This document shows, piece by piece, positions 50,175 to 57,591 of a stretch of DNA of 64,000 nt (positions are counted from its first letter, which is position 1; the number at the start of each line of letters is the position of its first letter). The notes under the pieces are model-generated. The model worked only from the letters and a program-made list of their open reading frames with translations. It was not told where the DNA came from and did no database searches. Position numbers and translations under genes: made by a program. The stretch is from Prevotella sp. UBA2756 (GTDB lineage: Bacteria > Bacteroidota > Bacteroidia > Bacteroidales > Bacteroidaceae): the NCBI GenBank assembly GCA_002353205.1, contig DEJE01000056.1, positions 840-64,839 on the forward strand, given 5' to 3'.

Positions 50175-50205
50175 CAAAGTTACGAAAAAACGAGTGAAGT
50201 GCAAA
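50175..50205 (-). promoter_or_regulatory. metK promoter
   Basis: Minus strand: TTTG (50202-50205), 19-base spacer, TAACTTTG (50175-50182), an exact consensus match. Confidence 0.88.
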
Positions 50206-50239
50206 AGGAAAGCTTGCTTTTCTTCATTTCCGAGTTCCA

Positions 50240-50269
50240 GTAACTTCGCGACTTTCGTCGCAAAGTTAC
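50240..50269. repeat. Promoter-containing hairpin, copy B
   Basis: GTAACTTCGCGAC (50240-50252) pairs with GTCGCAAAGTTAC (50257-50269) with one mismatch. The right arm supplies a second TAACTTTG box on the minus strand upstream of metK. The sequence closely matches copy A at 44023-44048. Confidence 0.75.
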
Positions 50270-50349
50270 GAAAAGTCAAGCGAAGAGCCCAATTTTTTGA
50301 AGACAGAATAGCAGAAAACAAGCGCGGTGTGCTGTTATTTCGGAAATCC

Positions 50350-50405
50350 GGTATCCCGGTATTCCGGATTTCCGTTATTACGGGATACCGGAATACCGGG
50401 ATACC
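50350..50405. repeat. Perfect 18-bp inverted repeat
   Basis: GGTATCCCGGTATTCCGG (50350-50367) is exactly repeated in inverse orientation at 50388-50405, with a 20-base loop. The arms are themselves made of CCGGTATNCC-like sub-repeats. No gene covers it. Confidence 0.9.
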
Positions 50406-50570
50406 GCGATAACGAAAAGCCACGCTATGAATAATCTTGACAAAATCTTCGTTTTAACGCTCTGTGGCTGCAAAATTCTGAAATTAAAACCCGACGGCCG
50501 CAAATGAGCGATTCTCGCGAAAGTTGTAAGAGGTTGAAAACAAGCGTCTTGTATTTTCTTTACATTTTCT

Positions 50571-50695
50571 TGGTTTTCAAAATGACGCATTTTACACTCC
50601 AGAATGGCTCATTCTGGCTCGCAGAATGCGTCATTTTGAAGAGCAAAACGACGCATTTTGGAGTGTAAAATGGCTCATTTTGAAAATCGGGATGA
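50571..50695. repeat. Long imperfect inverted repeat with GACGCATTTT motifs
   Basis: TTTTCAAAATGACGCATTTT plus ACACTCCAGAATGGCTC (from 50573) recurs, inverted and with few changes, at about 50651-50692. Between them lie more copies of AATGCGTCATTTTG and AATGGCTCATT. The remaining 50411-50880 sequence shows no credible gene. Confidence 0.75.
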
Positions 50696-50881
50696 AAAAA
50701 AGCTCGTTTTGGAATGGATTTTTCCGCGTTTCAGAAGCGTTCGTCTCTCTAAAACGATCAAAAATCCGTGCTCGATTTTTCGGTAGTAAATATTTACAAA
50801 GTGCAGCGCTCCGTTCAGCCTTCGACTCCGTCTCGGCCAGTGCCGCGCATGCTAAAAAACGATGATTAAAGCCGGATTGTG

Positions 50882-50912
50882 TTGTGTAATTGAAAAAAAA
50901 GATGTAAGTTTG
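50882..50912 (+). promoter_or_regulatory. aroQ promoter
   Basis: TTG (50882-50884), 20-base spacer, TAAGTTTG (50905-50912), a near-consensus promoter; the leader is about 15 bases. Confidence 0.72.
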
Positions 50913-50932
50913 CAGAAAAATCTGTCACGACA

Positions 50933-51355
50933 ATGAAAATACTGATTCTCAACGGTCCCAACCTGAACCTGCTGGGCACGCGCGAACCGGGCATCTACGG
51001 CAAGAGCTCGTTCGACGAATACCTGCCGCAACTGCAGGCGCGCTACCCCGACGTGCAGCTCGACTACTACCAGAGCAACATCGAGGGCGAGCTGATCAAC
51101 AAGATGCAGGAGGTGGGATTCAGCTACGACGGCATCGTGCTCAACGCCGGTGCCTACACCCACACGAGCATTGCCCTGCACGACTGCATCCGTTCGCTGC
51201 GCTGTCCCGTCATCGAGGTGCACATCAGCAACGTGCACCAGCGCGAGGAGTTCCGCCACCACTCCATGATCAGCAGCGCCTGCAAGGGTGTCATCTGCGG
51301 GTTCGGTCTCGACAGCTACCGCCTGGGGGTGGAAGGGTTGTTAGTTCATAGTTGA
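50933..51355 (+). CDS. aroQ: Type II 3-dehydroquinate dehydratase
   Basis: 140 residues, usual for type II enzymes. It converts 3-dehydroquinate to 3-dehydroshikimate in aromatic amino-acid synthesis. Signatures: NGPNLNLLGTREPGIYG with the catalytic Tyr, NAGAYTHTSIALHDCI, EVHISNVHQREEFRHHS with the catalytic His region, and the end CKGVICGFGLDSYRLG. The last residues, VEGLLVHS and the stop, come from the beginning of an AGTTGAC-rich repeat, so the natural C-terminus may have been replaced. Confidence 0.96.
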   Translation: MKILILNGPNLNLLGTREPGIYGKSSFDEYLPQLQARYPDVQLDYYQSNIEGELINKMQEVGFSYDGIVLNAGAYTHTSIALHDCIRSLRCPVIEVHISNVHQREEFRHHSMISSACKGVICGFGLDSYRLGVEGLLVHS

Positions 51356-51490
51356 GAGTTGACGAGTTGACAAGTTGACAAGTTGACGAGTTGTTTGTTT
51401 AGTTGACAAGTTGACGAGTTCTTTGCAAGCAAAGCGAGCGAAGCTCGAGCGGACAAGTTGACGAGTTGTTTGCTTAGTTGACGAGTTGAT
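51341..51490. repeat. AGTTGAC-rich direct repeats between aroQ and the methyltransferase
   Basis: Many copies of AGTTGACAAGTTGACGAG and shortened forms, interrupted by TTTGTTTAGTTGAC and a hairpin around GAGCGAAGCTCGAGC (51437-51451). It fills nearly the whole gap and reaches into the last aroQ codons. Confidence 0.9.
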
Positions 51491-51511
51491 TTGAACAAGG
51501 GGAGGGGAACG

Positions 51512-52144
51512 ATGACCGACGAATTGGAGCGCTACATCTTGCAGCATATCGATGCCGAGGGCGACTATCTGTACCGCCTCTACCGCGCCACCAACATTCA
51601 CCTGCTGCGCGGACGGATGGCCAGCGGGCACCTGCAGGGCCGCCTGCTGAAGATGCTCGTCCACATGATCCGCCCGAAGAACATCCTCGAGGTGGGGACG
51701 TTCAGCGGCTACAGCGCCATCTGCATGGCCGAGGGGCTCGACGACGACGGGCGCGTGTACACCTTCGAGATCAACGACGAGCAGGAAGACTTCACGCGGC
51801 CGTGGATAGAAGGGTCGTCGGTGGCCGACAAGATAGAGTTCATCATCGGCGACGCCATCACCGAGGCGCCGAAGCTCGGCATCACATTCGACATGGCATT
51901 CATCGACGGCGACAAGCGAACCTATCTCGACACCTACGAGATGGCGCTGCGCGTGGTGCGGCCGGGCGGATTCATCATCGCCGACAACACGCTCTGGGAC
52001 GGTCATGTGCTCGAGACGCCGCGCCCTGCCGACCGGCAGACGCAGGGCATCGAGCACTTCAACGACTACGTGGCGCGCGATGAGCGCGTGGAGCGCGTCA
52101 TCCTGCCCCTGCGCGACGGCCTGACGCTCATCCGCAAGCGATAA
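51512..52144 (+). CDS. SAM-dependent O-methyltransferase (CCoAOMT-like)
   Basis: About 210 residues from ATG 51512; a TTG seven codons earlier lies at the repeat edge and is less likely. The Rossmann domain shows NILEVGTFSGYSAICMA (SAM-binding motif I), YTFEINDEQ, FDMAFIDGDKRTYLDTYEMA and GGFIIADNTLWDGHV, with the Asp-Asp-Asn metal ligands of catechol/caffeoyl-CoA-type enzymes. It would methylate a small hydroxyl compound with Mg2+; the substrate is unknown. It lies downstream of aroQ, possibly co-transcribed across the repeat. Confidence 0.93.
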   Translation: MTDELERYILQHIDAEGDYLYRLYRATNIHLLRGRMASGHLQGRLLKMLVHMIRPKNILEVGTFSGYSAICMAEGLDDDGRVYTFEINDEQEDFTRPWIEGSSVADKIEFIIGDAITEAPKLGITFDMAFIDGDKRTYLDTYEMALRVVRPGGFIIADNTLWDGHVLETPRPADRQTQGIEHFNDYVARDERVERVILPLRDGLTLIRKR

Positions 52145-52210
52145 CGGGGAGCGCCGCATTTTTTTTGTTTTTTTTCAGACGAAAAACTTTCTTTTCTCAA
52201 ATCTTTACCG

Positions 52211-52218
52211 TATCTTTG
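52211..52218 (+). promoter_or_regulatory. -7 promoter box TATCTTTG before the ADP-ribosylglycohydrolase
   Basis: TATCTTTG fits TAnnTTTG, with TTTC at the expected -33 distance. Leader about 80 bases. Confidence 0.6.
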
Positions 52219-52305
52219 CACTCAACCCCTCCGCACGGCGAGTTGCAACATTGTCGCAACAAGCCAGACAGGGATATGAAAACAACCAATTAACGCTTTG
52301 ATACC

Positions 52306-53097
52306 ATGCTGGGAGCCATTATAGGAGACATCGTGGGCTCGCGATTCGAGTTCGGAGAAGCCCCAAAGCCAGATTTCGAGTTCTACACCGACGAGTGCAG
52401 TTTCACCGACGACACGATATGCACGATAGCTATCGCCGACGCCATCATGAACAACAAGAGCTACCGCGACGCCTTGCTGGAGTGGTGCCGACGCTATCCC
52501 GAACCCATGGGCGGCTACGGCGGCAGGTTCTACCGGTGGATCAACAGCGACGACCCGCAGCCCTACGGGTCGTATGGCAACGGTGCCGCCATGAGGGTGA
52601 GCCCCGTGGCGTGGCTGTTCAACGACTACGACGACGTGAAGGAGCAGGCACTGCTCACAGCCGAGCCCACCCACAACCATCCCGAGGGCCTGAAAGGGGC
52701 CGAGTGCATCGCCACGCTCTGCTACTGGCTGCGCACCACGCGCATCAACCGCGACGAGGTGGAGAGCAAGATGGAGAAGCTCTGGGGCTACACCGTCCCG
52801 CCGCTGAAAGACATCTACCGCATCGGGCAGCAAGGACACTTCGACGGCACCTGCATGGAGACCGTGCCATGGGCCGTGAGATGCTTCCTCGAGAGCCAGA
52901 ACTTCGAGGACGCCATACGCAAAGCCGTGCTGGCCGACGGCGACACCGACACGAAGGCCAACATCACCGGCGCACTGGCAGAGGCCTTCTACGTCATACC
53001 GCCCGAAATCGCCGCGCGATCGTTCAGCTATCTGCCCGTCGACATGCTCGACATCGTGCTCCAATACTACGACGTCATCGGCACGACGCTCTTCTGA
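52306..53097 (+). CDS. ADP-ribosylglycohydrolase family protein (DraG-like)
   Basis: 263 residues. The fold's metal-binding residues are visible: MLGAIIGDIVGSRFEF at the start, SFTDDTICTIAIADAI (the TDDT Asp pair) and, near the end, LADGDTDTKANITGALAEAF (DxDT). DraG-type hydrolases remove ADP-ribose from arginine or other targets using two Mg2+; related proteins act on other ADP-ribosyl compounds. No partner ADP-ribosyltransferase is adjacent. RNase R starts 40 bases after the stop, suggesting an operon. The cellular target is unknown. Confidence 0.92.
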   Translation: MLGAIIGDIVGSRFEFGEAPKPDFEFYTDECSFTDDTICTIAIADAIMNNKSYRDALLEWCRRYPEPMGGYGGRFYRWINSDDPQPYGSYGNGAAMRVSPVAWLFNDYDDVKEQALLTAEPTHNHPEGLKGAECIATLCYWLRTTRINRDEVESKMEKLWGYTVPPLKDIYRIGQQGHFDGTCMETVPWAVRCFLESQNFEDAIRKAVLADGDTDTKANITGALAEAFYVIPPEIAARSFSYLPVDMLDIVLQYYDVIGTTLF

Positions 53098-53137
53098 ACA
53101 TCCTCCTGACCCTGTTGACAATCAAACTACTAAAGAT

Positions 53138-55348
53138 ATGAAAGGAAAGAACAAAGGCAAGCGCCTGACAAAGAAAGCCGTGGCAGAGATGCTCTCCACG
53201 CTTTTCAAGCAGAACCCTAACGAGACGTTCAGCTTCAAGCAAATCTTCAAACAGCTGCACTTCGACTCCCATCCGGTGAAGATGCTGGCCGTGGACACAC
53301 TCGAGGAAATGGCATGGGACGACTTCCTGCAGAAGGTGGCCGACAACCAGTACCGCCTGAACACGCAGGGGCAGGTGCTCGAAGGCACCTTCATCCGCAA
53401 GTCGAACGGCAAGAACTCGTTCGTGGCCGACGGTTCCGACAAACCCATCTTCGTGGCCGAGCGCAACTCGATGTATGCCATGAACGGCGACCGCGTCAGA
53501 GTGACGATGATGGCACGCCGCGAAAAGCACATCAAGGAGGCCATGGTGACCGACATCATACGCCGAGCCCGCGACCAGGTGGTGGGACAGCTGAAGGTGG
53601 AGCGCGACTACGCCTTCCTCATTCCCGACGGCAACCTCTTCACCTACGACATCTTCATCCCAAAACGGAAGCTCAAGGGCGGCAAGACGGGCGAGAAAGC
53701 AGTGGTGAAAATCACGCAGTGGCCGTCGAAAGACTCGAAAAACATCGTCGGCGAGGTGCTCGACGTGCTGGGGAAAATCGGCGAGAACAACACCGAGATG
53801 CACGCCATACTGGCTCAGTACGGCCTGCCCTATAAATATCCGAAGAGCGTGGAGGAGGCCGCCGAGCGCCTCGACGCCACCATCACGCCCGAAGAGATTG
53901 CACGCCGCGAGGACTTCCGCGACGTGGTGACCTTCACCATCGACCCACACGACGCGAAAGACTTCGACGATGCCCTCTCAGTGAGGCCCATCGACGCTCC
54001 CGCCAAAGGGAAGAGCAACAGTCAGCTGTGGGAGGTGGGCGTGCATATCGCCGACGTGTCGCACTACGTGAAGGAGGGTTCCATCATCGACAAGGAGGCA
54101 CAGAAGCGCGCTACGAGCGTTTATCTCGTCGACCGCACCATCCCGATGCTGCCCGAACGGCTCTGCAACTTCATCTGTTCGCTGCGACCCGATGAGGAGA
54201 AGCTCTGCTACAGCGTCATCTTCAAAATGGATGGCGAAGCGAATGTGAAAGACTGGCGACTGGTTCATACGGTGATTCGCTCAAACCGGCGCTTCGCCTA
54301 TGAGGAAGTGCAGACCATCCTGGAGCAGAACGGCGTGGTGGACGGAACGGGACAGCCCGCTCCAGCGAAGAAGGAGTACGTCGGCGAGTACGGCATGGAG
54401 CTCTGCGTGCTCGATGCGCTGGCCAAGAAGCTGCGCGAGAAGCGGTTCCAGAACGGTGCGGTGAAGTTCGACCGCGAGGAGCTGCACTTCGATGTCGACG
54501 AGAAAGGGAAGCCCACGCGCGCCTATTTCAAGAAGTCGAAAGATGCCAACAAGCTCATCGAGGAGTTCATGCTGCTGGCCAACCGCACGGTGGCTGAGTC
54601 GGTGGGCAAGGTGAAGAAGGGCGAGAAAGCGAAGACGCTGCCCTACCGAATCCACGACCAGCCCGACCCGCAGAAGCTGGAACGGCTGCGCGAGTTCATC
54701 GTGAAGTTCGGCTATCGCGTGAAGACCACGGGCTCGAAGGAGGAGATATCGAAGAGTCTGAACCGACTGATGGACGACGTGCAGGGCAAGCGCGAGCAGA
54801 ATGTCGTTGAAAGCGTGGCCCTCAGAGCGATGATGAAGGCCAAGTACAGCGTCTACAACATCGGGCACTACGGTCTGGCCTTCGACTATTACACCCACTT
54901 CACGTCGCCCATCCGCCGCTATCCCGACACCATGGTGCACCGTTTGCTCACCAAATATCAGGATGGCGGACGCTCGGCCAGCAAGGAAAAGTACGAGGAA
55001 CTGTGCGAACACTCGAGCGACATGGAGCAGCTGGCTCAGAACGCCGAGCGCGACAGCATCAAATATAAGATGGTGGAGTTCATGGGACAGTACGTCGGCG
55101 AGGAGTTCGATGCCCACATCTCGGGCATCACGAGCTACGGTATCTATGCCGAAGTGGACGAGAATCACTGCGAGGGCATGATTCCGATGCACGACCTCGA
55201 CGACGATTACTACGACTTCGACGAGCGTAACTACATGCTCATCGGCCGCCGTCACCACAACAAGTACCAACTGGGCGACCCCATCCGCATCAAGGTGGCG
55301 CGGGCAAACGTGGAGAAGCGTCAGCTCGACTTCACCATTGTGGAGTAG
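53138..55348 (+). CDS. rnr: Ribonuclease R
   Basis: 736 residues. RNase R degrades structured RNA 3' to 5'. Domain order: winged-helix region at the start (NPNETFSFKQIFKQLHF), two cold-shock domains (DRVRVTMMARR; YAFLIPDGNLFTYDIFIPKR), the RNB catalytic domain with TIDPHDAKDFDDALSV supplying the metal-binding Asps, and a C-terminal S1 domain (EEFDAHISGITSYGIYAEVD). The domain set is complete, but the protein is shorter than the 813-residue E. coli enzyme and lacks its long basic tail. With pnp, this window encodes two 3' exoribonucleases. It ends at a bidirectional terminator facing cysS. Confidence 0.97.
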   Translation: MKGKNKGKRLTKKAVAEMLSTLFKQNPNETFSFKQIFKQLHFDSHPVKMLAVDTLEEMAWDDFLQKVADNQYRLNTQGQVLEGTFIRKSNGKNSFVADGSDKPIFVAERNSMYAMNGDRVRVTMMARREKHIKEAMVTDIIRRARDQVVGQLKVERDYAFLIPDGNLFTYDIFIPKRKLKGGKTGEKAVVKITQWPSKDSKNIVGEVLDVLGKIGENNTEMHAILAQYGLPYKYPKSVEEAAERLDATITPEEIARREDFRDVVTFTIDPHDAKDFDDALSVRPIDAPAKGKSNSQLWEVGVHIADVSHYVKEGSIIDKEAQKRATSVYLVDRTIPMLPERLCNFICSLRPDEEKLCYSVIFKMDGEANVKDWRLVHTVIRSNRRFAYEEVQTILEQNGVVDGTGQPAPAKKEYVGEYGMELCVLDALAKKLREKRFQNGAVKFDREELHFDVDEKGKPTRAYFKKSKDANKLIEEFMLLANRTVAESVGKVKKGEKAKTLPYRIHDQPDPQKLERLREFIVKFGYRVKTTGSKEEISKSLNRLMDDVQGKREQNVVESVALRAMMKAKYSVYNIGHYGLAFDYYTHFTSPIRRYPDTMVHRLLTKYQDGGRSASKEKYEELCEHSSDMEQLAQNAERDSIKYKMVEFMGQYVGEEFDAHISGITSYGIYAEVDENHCEGMIPMHDLDDDYYDFDERNYMLIGRRHHNKYQLGDPIRIKVARANVEKRQLDFTIVE

Positions 55349-55370
55349 GTATCGGCCGAATAGTCACAAA

Positions 55371-55410
55371 AAAAAGAGAGTTGAGAACTCAAGTCCTCAA
55401 CTCTCTTTTT
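55371..55410. terminator. Bidirectional terminator between rnr and cysS
   Basis: AAAAAGAGAGTTGAG (55371-55385) pairs perfectly with CTCAACTCTCTTTTT (55396-55410). U-tracts form on both strands, serving convergent rnr and cysS. Confidence 0.95.
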
Positions 55411-55417
55411 TTATTTT

Positions 55418-56929
55418 TCATTTGTTCAGCTTCCAGGTGACGCCGTCTTTCGTGTCTTTCACCTCGAAACCGGCGGCTGCCAAGGCATCGCGAATCTGGT
55501 CGCTCGTGGCCCAGTCCTTCGCTGCCTTCGCCTTGGCGCGCAGGTCGAGCACCATGTCGACCACCTTGCCGAAGGCTTCTTCGCGCGCTTCACTGCCGTT
55601 GTTACCAAAAGCGGAGGCTCCTGCGGCGCCCTCACGCAGTCCGAGCAGGTCGATGGCGAAGAGATGCATCGTGTCGGAAAGCTCCTTCAGGCAGTCGGCA
55701 CAGATGGTTGCCTTGTGGTCGAGGAGCGTGTTCACAACGCGGCATGCCTCGAAGAGGTGGCTGATGACGATCTGTGTCTGCAGGTCGTCGTTCATTGCGT
55801 CGTAGCATTTCTGTCGCAAAGCCTTCACGAAGGCTTCCGTCTGGGCGTCGCACTTGGCGGAAACCGGCACACGCTTCAGGTCTTCCAGCGCATTCATCAG
55901 TCGCTCCAGACCCTTCTCGCTGGCCTGCAGGGCCTCGTTCGAGAAGTCTACCGGGCTGCGGTAGTTGGCCGAGAGGATGAAGAAGCGGATGGTCATCGGG
56001 CCGTAAGCCTGCGTCAGGCTGGGATGGTTGCCGGTGAAGAACTGCTCCAGAGTGATGAAGTTGCCGAGCGACTTGCCCATCTTCTGTCCGTTGATGGTGA
56101 TCATGTTGTTGTGCATCCAGTATTTCACCATGTCGTCGCCCTGCGATGCCACCGACTGTGCTATCTCGCATTCGTGGTGCGGGAAGATGAGGTCCATGCC
56201 GCCGCCGTGAATGTCGAAGTGGTTGCCGAGGTACTTCCTGCCCATGGCCGTGCACTCGCAGTGCCAGCCGGGGAAGCCGTCGCTCCAGGGTGAAGGCCAG
56301 CGCATGATGTGCTCGGGCTGCGCTTTCTTCCACAGGGCGAAGTCGGCTTGGTTGCGCTTCTCGCCAACGCCGTCGAGGGCGCGGCTCTCGTTGATGACAT
56401 TCTCAAGCGATCGTCCGCTGAGCTTGCCGTACTGATACTTCTTATTATAAGCCTCAATATCGAAGTAGACGGAGCCGTTCGACTCATAGGCAAAGCCGTT
56501 GTCGATAATCTGCTTCACCAGTTGCTGCTGCTCGATGATGTGTCCTGTGGCGTGAGGCTCGATGCTGGGGCGCAGCACGTTGAGCGCATCCATGGCCTCA
56601 TGGTAGCGGTTGGTGTAATACTGCGCTATCTCCATCGGCTCGAGTTGCTCCAGGCGCGCCTTCTTCTCAATCTTGTCGTCGCCCTCGTCTGCATCGTGTT
56701 CCAGATGTCCCACGTCGGTAATGTTCCTGACGTAGCGCACCTTGTAGCCCAGATGCTTCAGGTAGCGGAAGAGAATGTCGAAGGTGATGGCCGGGCGGGC
56801 GTGTCCGAGATGCGGATCGCCGTAGACGGTGGGACCGCAGACGTACATTCCCACGTTGGGAGCGTGCAGCGGCACGAAGCGTTCCTTCTGCCTGTGCAGC
56901 GTATTATAAATCAATAATGTCTGTTCCAT
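55418..56929 (-). CDS. cysS: Cysteinyl-tRNA synthetase
   Basis: 503 residues. Class I features: CGPTVYGDPHLGHARPA (zinc Cys and HIGH-equivalent), GFPGWHCECTAMGRKYLG (zinc ligands), DLIFPHHECEIAQS, and GQKMGKSLGNF (KMSKS). The C-terminal ~130 residues form the helical DALR-like tRNA-binding part. It charges tRNA-Cys. It appears monocistronic, with its promoter upstream and the shared terminator downstream. Confidence 0.98.
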   Translation of the reverse strand: MEQTLLIYNTLHRQKERFVPLHAPNVGMYVCGPTVYGDPHLGHARPAITFDILFRYLKHLGYKVRYVRNITDVGHLEHDADEGDDKIEKKARLEQLEPMEIAQYYTNRYHEAMDALNVLRPSIEPHATGHIIEQQQLVKQIIDNGFAYESNGSVYFDIEAYNKKYQYGKLSGRSLENVINESRALDGVGEKRNQADFALWKKAQPEHIMRWPSPWSDGFPGWHCECTAMGRKYLGNHFDIHGGGMDLIFPHHECEIAQSVASQGDDMVKYWMHNNMITINGQKMGKSLGNFITLEQFFTGNHPSLTQAYGPMTIRFFILSANYRSPVDFSNEALQASEKGLERLMNALEDLKRVPVSAKCDAQTEAFVKALRQKCYDAMNDDLQTQIVISHLFEACRVVNTLLDHKATICADCLKELSDTMHLFAIDLLGLREGAAGASAFGNNGSEAREEAFGKVVDMVLDLRAKAKAAKDWATSDQIRDALAAAGFEVKDTKDGVTWKLNK

Positions 56930-56957
56930 GATGAAAAATGTAAGATAATAGTGGGTG

Positions 56958-56989
56958 CAAAGTTACACGAAAAAATCCATTCGCCCAAG
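56958..56989 (-). promoter_or_regulatory. cysS promoter
   Basis: Minus strand: CTTG (56986-56989), 20-base spacer, TAACTTTG (56958-56965); the -7 box is exact, the -33 has one mismatch. Confidence 0.7.
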
Positions 56990-57172
56990 CTTTTGCCTGT
57001 TTTTCTCTTTTTCGTGCTATTTGTGAAAACGAGGAAGAAAGTGCAATGTGTCGTAGGACACTTGCAAAAGAAACGCAGAAGACAACAGCGGCATTGGGGT
57101 CAGGAAACCGTGCGAATGAATAAAAAAAGAAAGATTTTTCGCTTTTTAGGCCGATAAATGGAATAATAGTTG

Positions 57173-57180
57173 TACTTTTG
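57173..57180 (+). promoter_or_regulatory. -7 promoter box TACTTTTG of the riboswitch transcript
   Basis: TACTTTTG fits TAnnTTTG and sits just upstream of the riboswitch fold, so transcription would begin at its 5' edge. No clear -33. Confidence 0.7.
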
Positions 57181-57184
57181 CAAC

Positions 57185-57355
57185 CAGATTGGTGATGCTG
57201 AGGCCATCGGCTCCGGCATAAAAGGGAATCAGGTGCAAGACCTGAACAGTGCCCGCTACTGTAATCTCCATTGTGGGAAGTCCAGCAAAAGCCACTGTTT
57301 TCGAAAGAAAGCGGGAAGGCGGACATCCGGGAGGAAGTCAGGAAACCTGCCAGTC
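57185..57355 (+). ncRNA. Cobalamin (B12) riboswitch
   Basis: Conserved blocks appear in order: AAAAGGGAATCAGGTGCAAG with ACCTGAACAGTGCCCGC and TACTGTAAT, then GCCACTGTTTTCG, GCGGGAAGGCGG, and the B12 box AGTCAGGAAACCTGCC (57336-57351). The spacing and order match cobalamin riboswitches. About 240 further leader bases follow before the receptor's ATG, longer than a simple terminator or start-masking platform needs; no obvious intrinsic terminator was found there. It should repress the downstream receptor and chelatase when B12 is plentiful. Confidence 0.96.
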
Positions 57356-57591
57356 AAGTGTTTTACCGAAGCCGTCATCCTCGGGAAAAAGGAACGGCAG
57401 AGGAGATTATAGGTTTGTCTTTTGATGCAAGGACAGATGTGATTCCGTACGACACTTGGTGTTGTATGCCCACATTGACGCGGGAAGCGCCGGGACTTGG
57501 AAACTGTATGTCTGGGACGGATTGCATCCGTGGCTGACAGAGCTGAACATCTGCGTCGGAAGTGCAGACTCGAACCAATATCATTTGATTG

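Noticed and set aside
48857..50300. SAM riboswitch upstream of metK
   Set aside because: No SAM-I, SAM-II or SAM/SAH core blocks could be recognised; the short leader after the promoter is too small.
50133..50423. 96-codon minus-strand frame upstream of metK
   Set aside because: Built from the inverted repeat (IPVFRYPVI-type repeats) and covers the metK promoter.
57271..57537. 88-codon frame inside the B12 riboswitch leader
   Set aside because: Overlaps the conserved aptamer and has no recognisable protein features.
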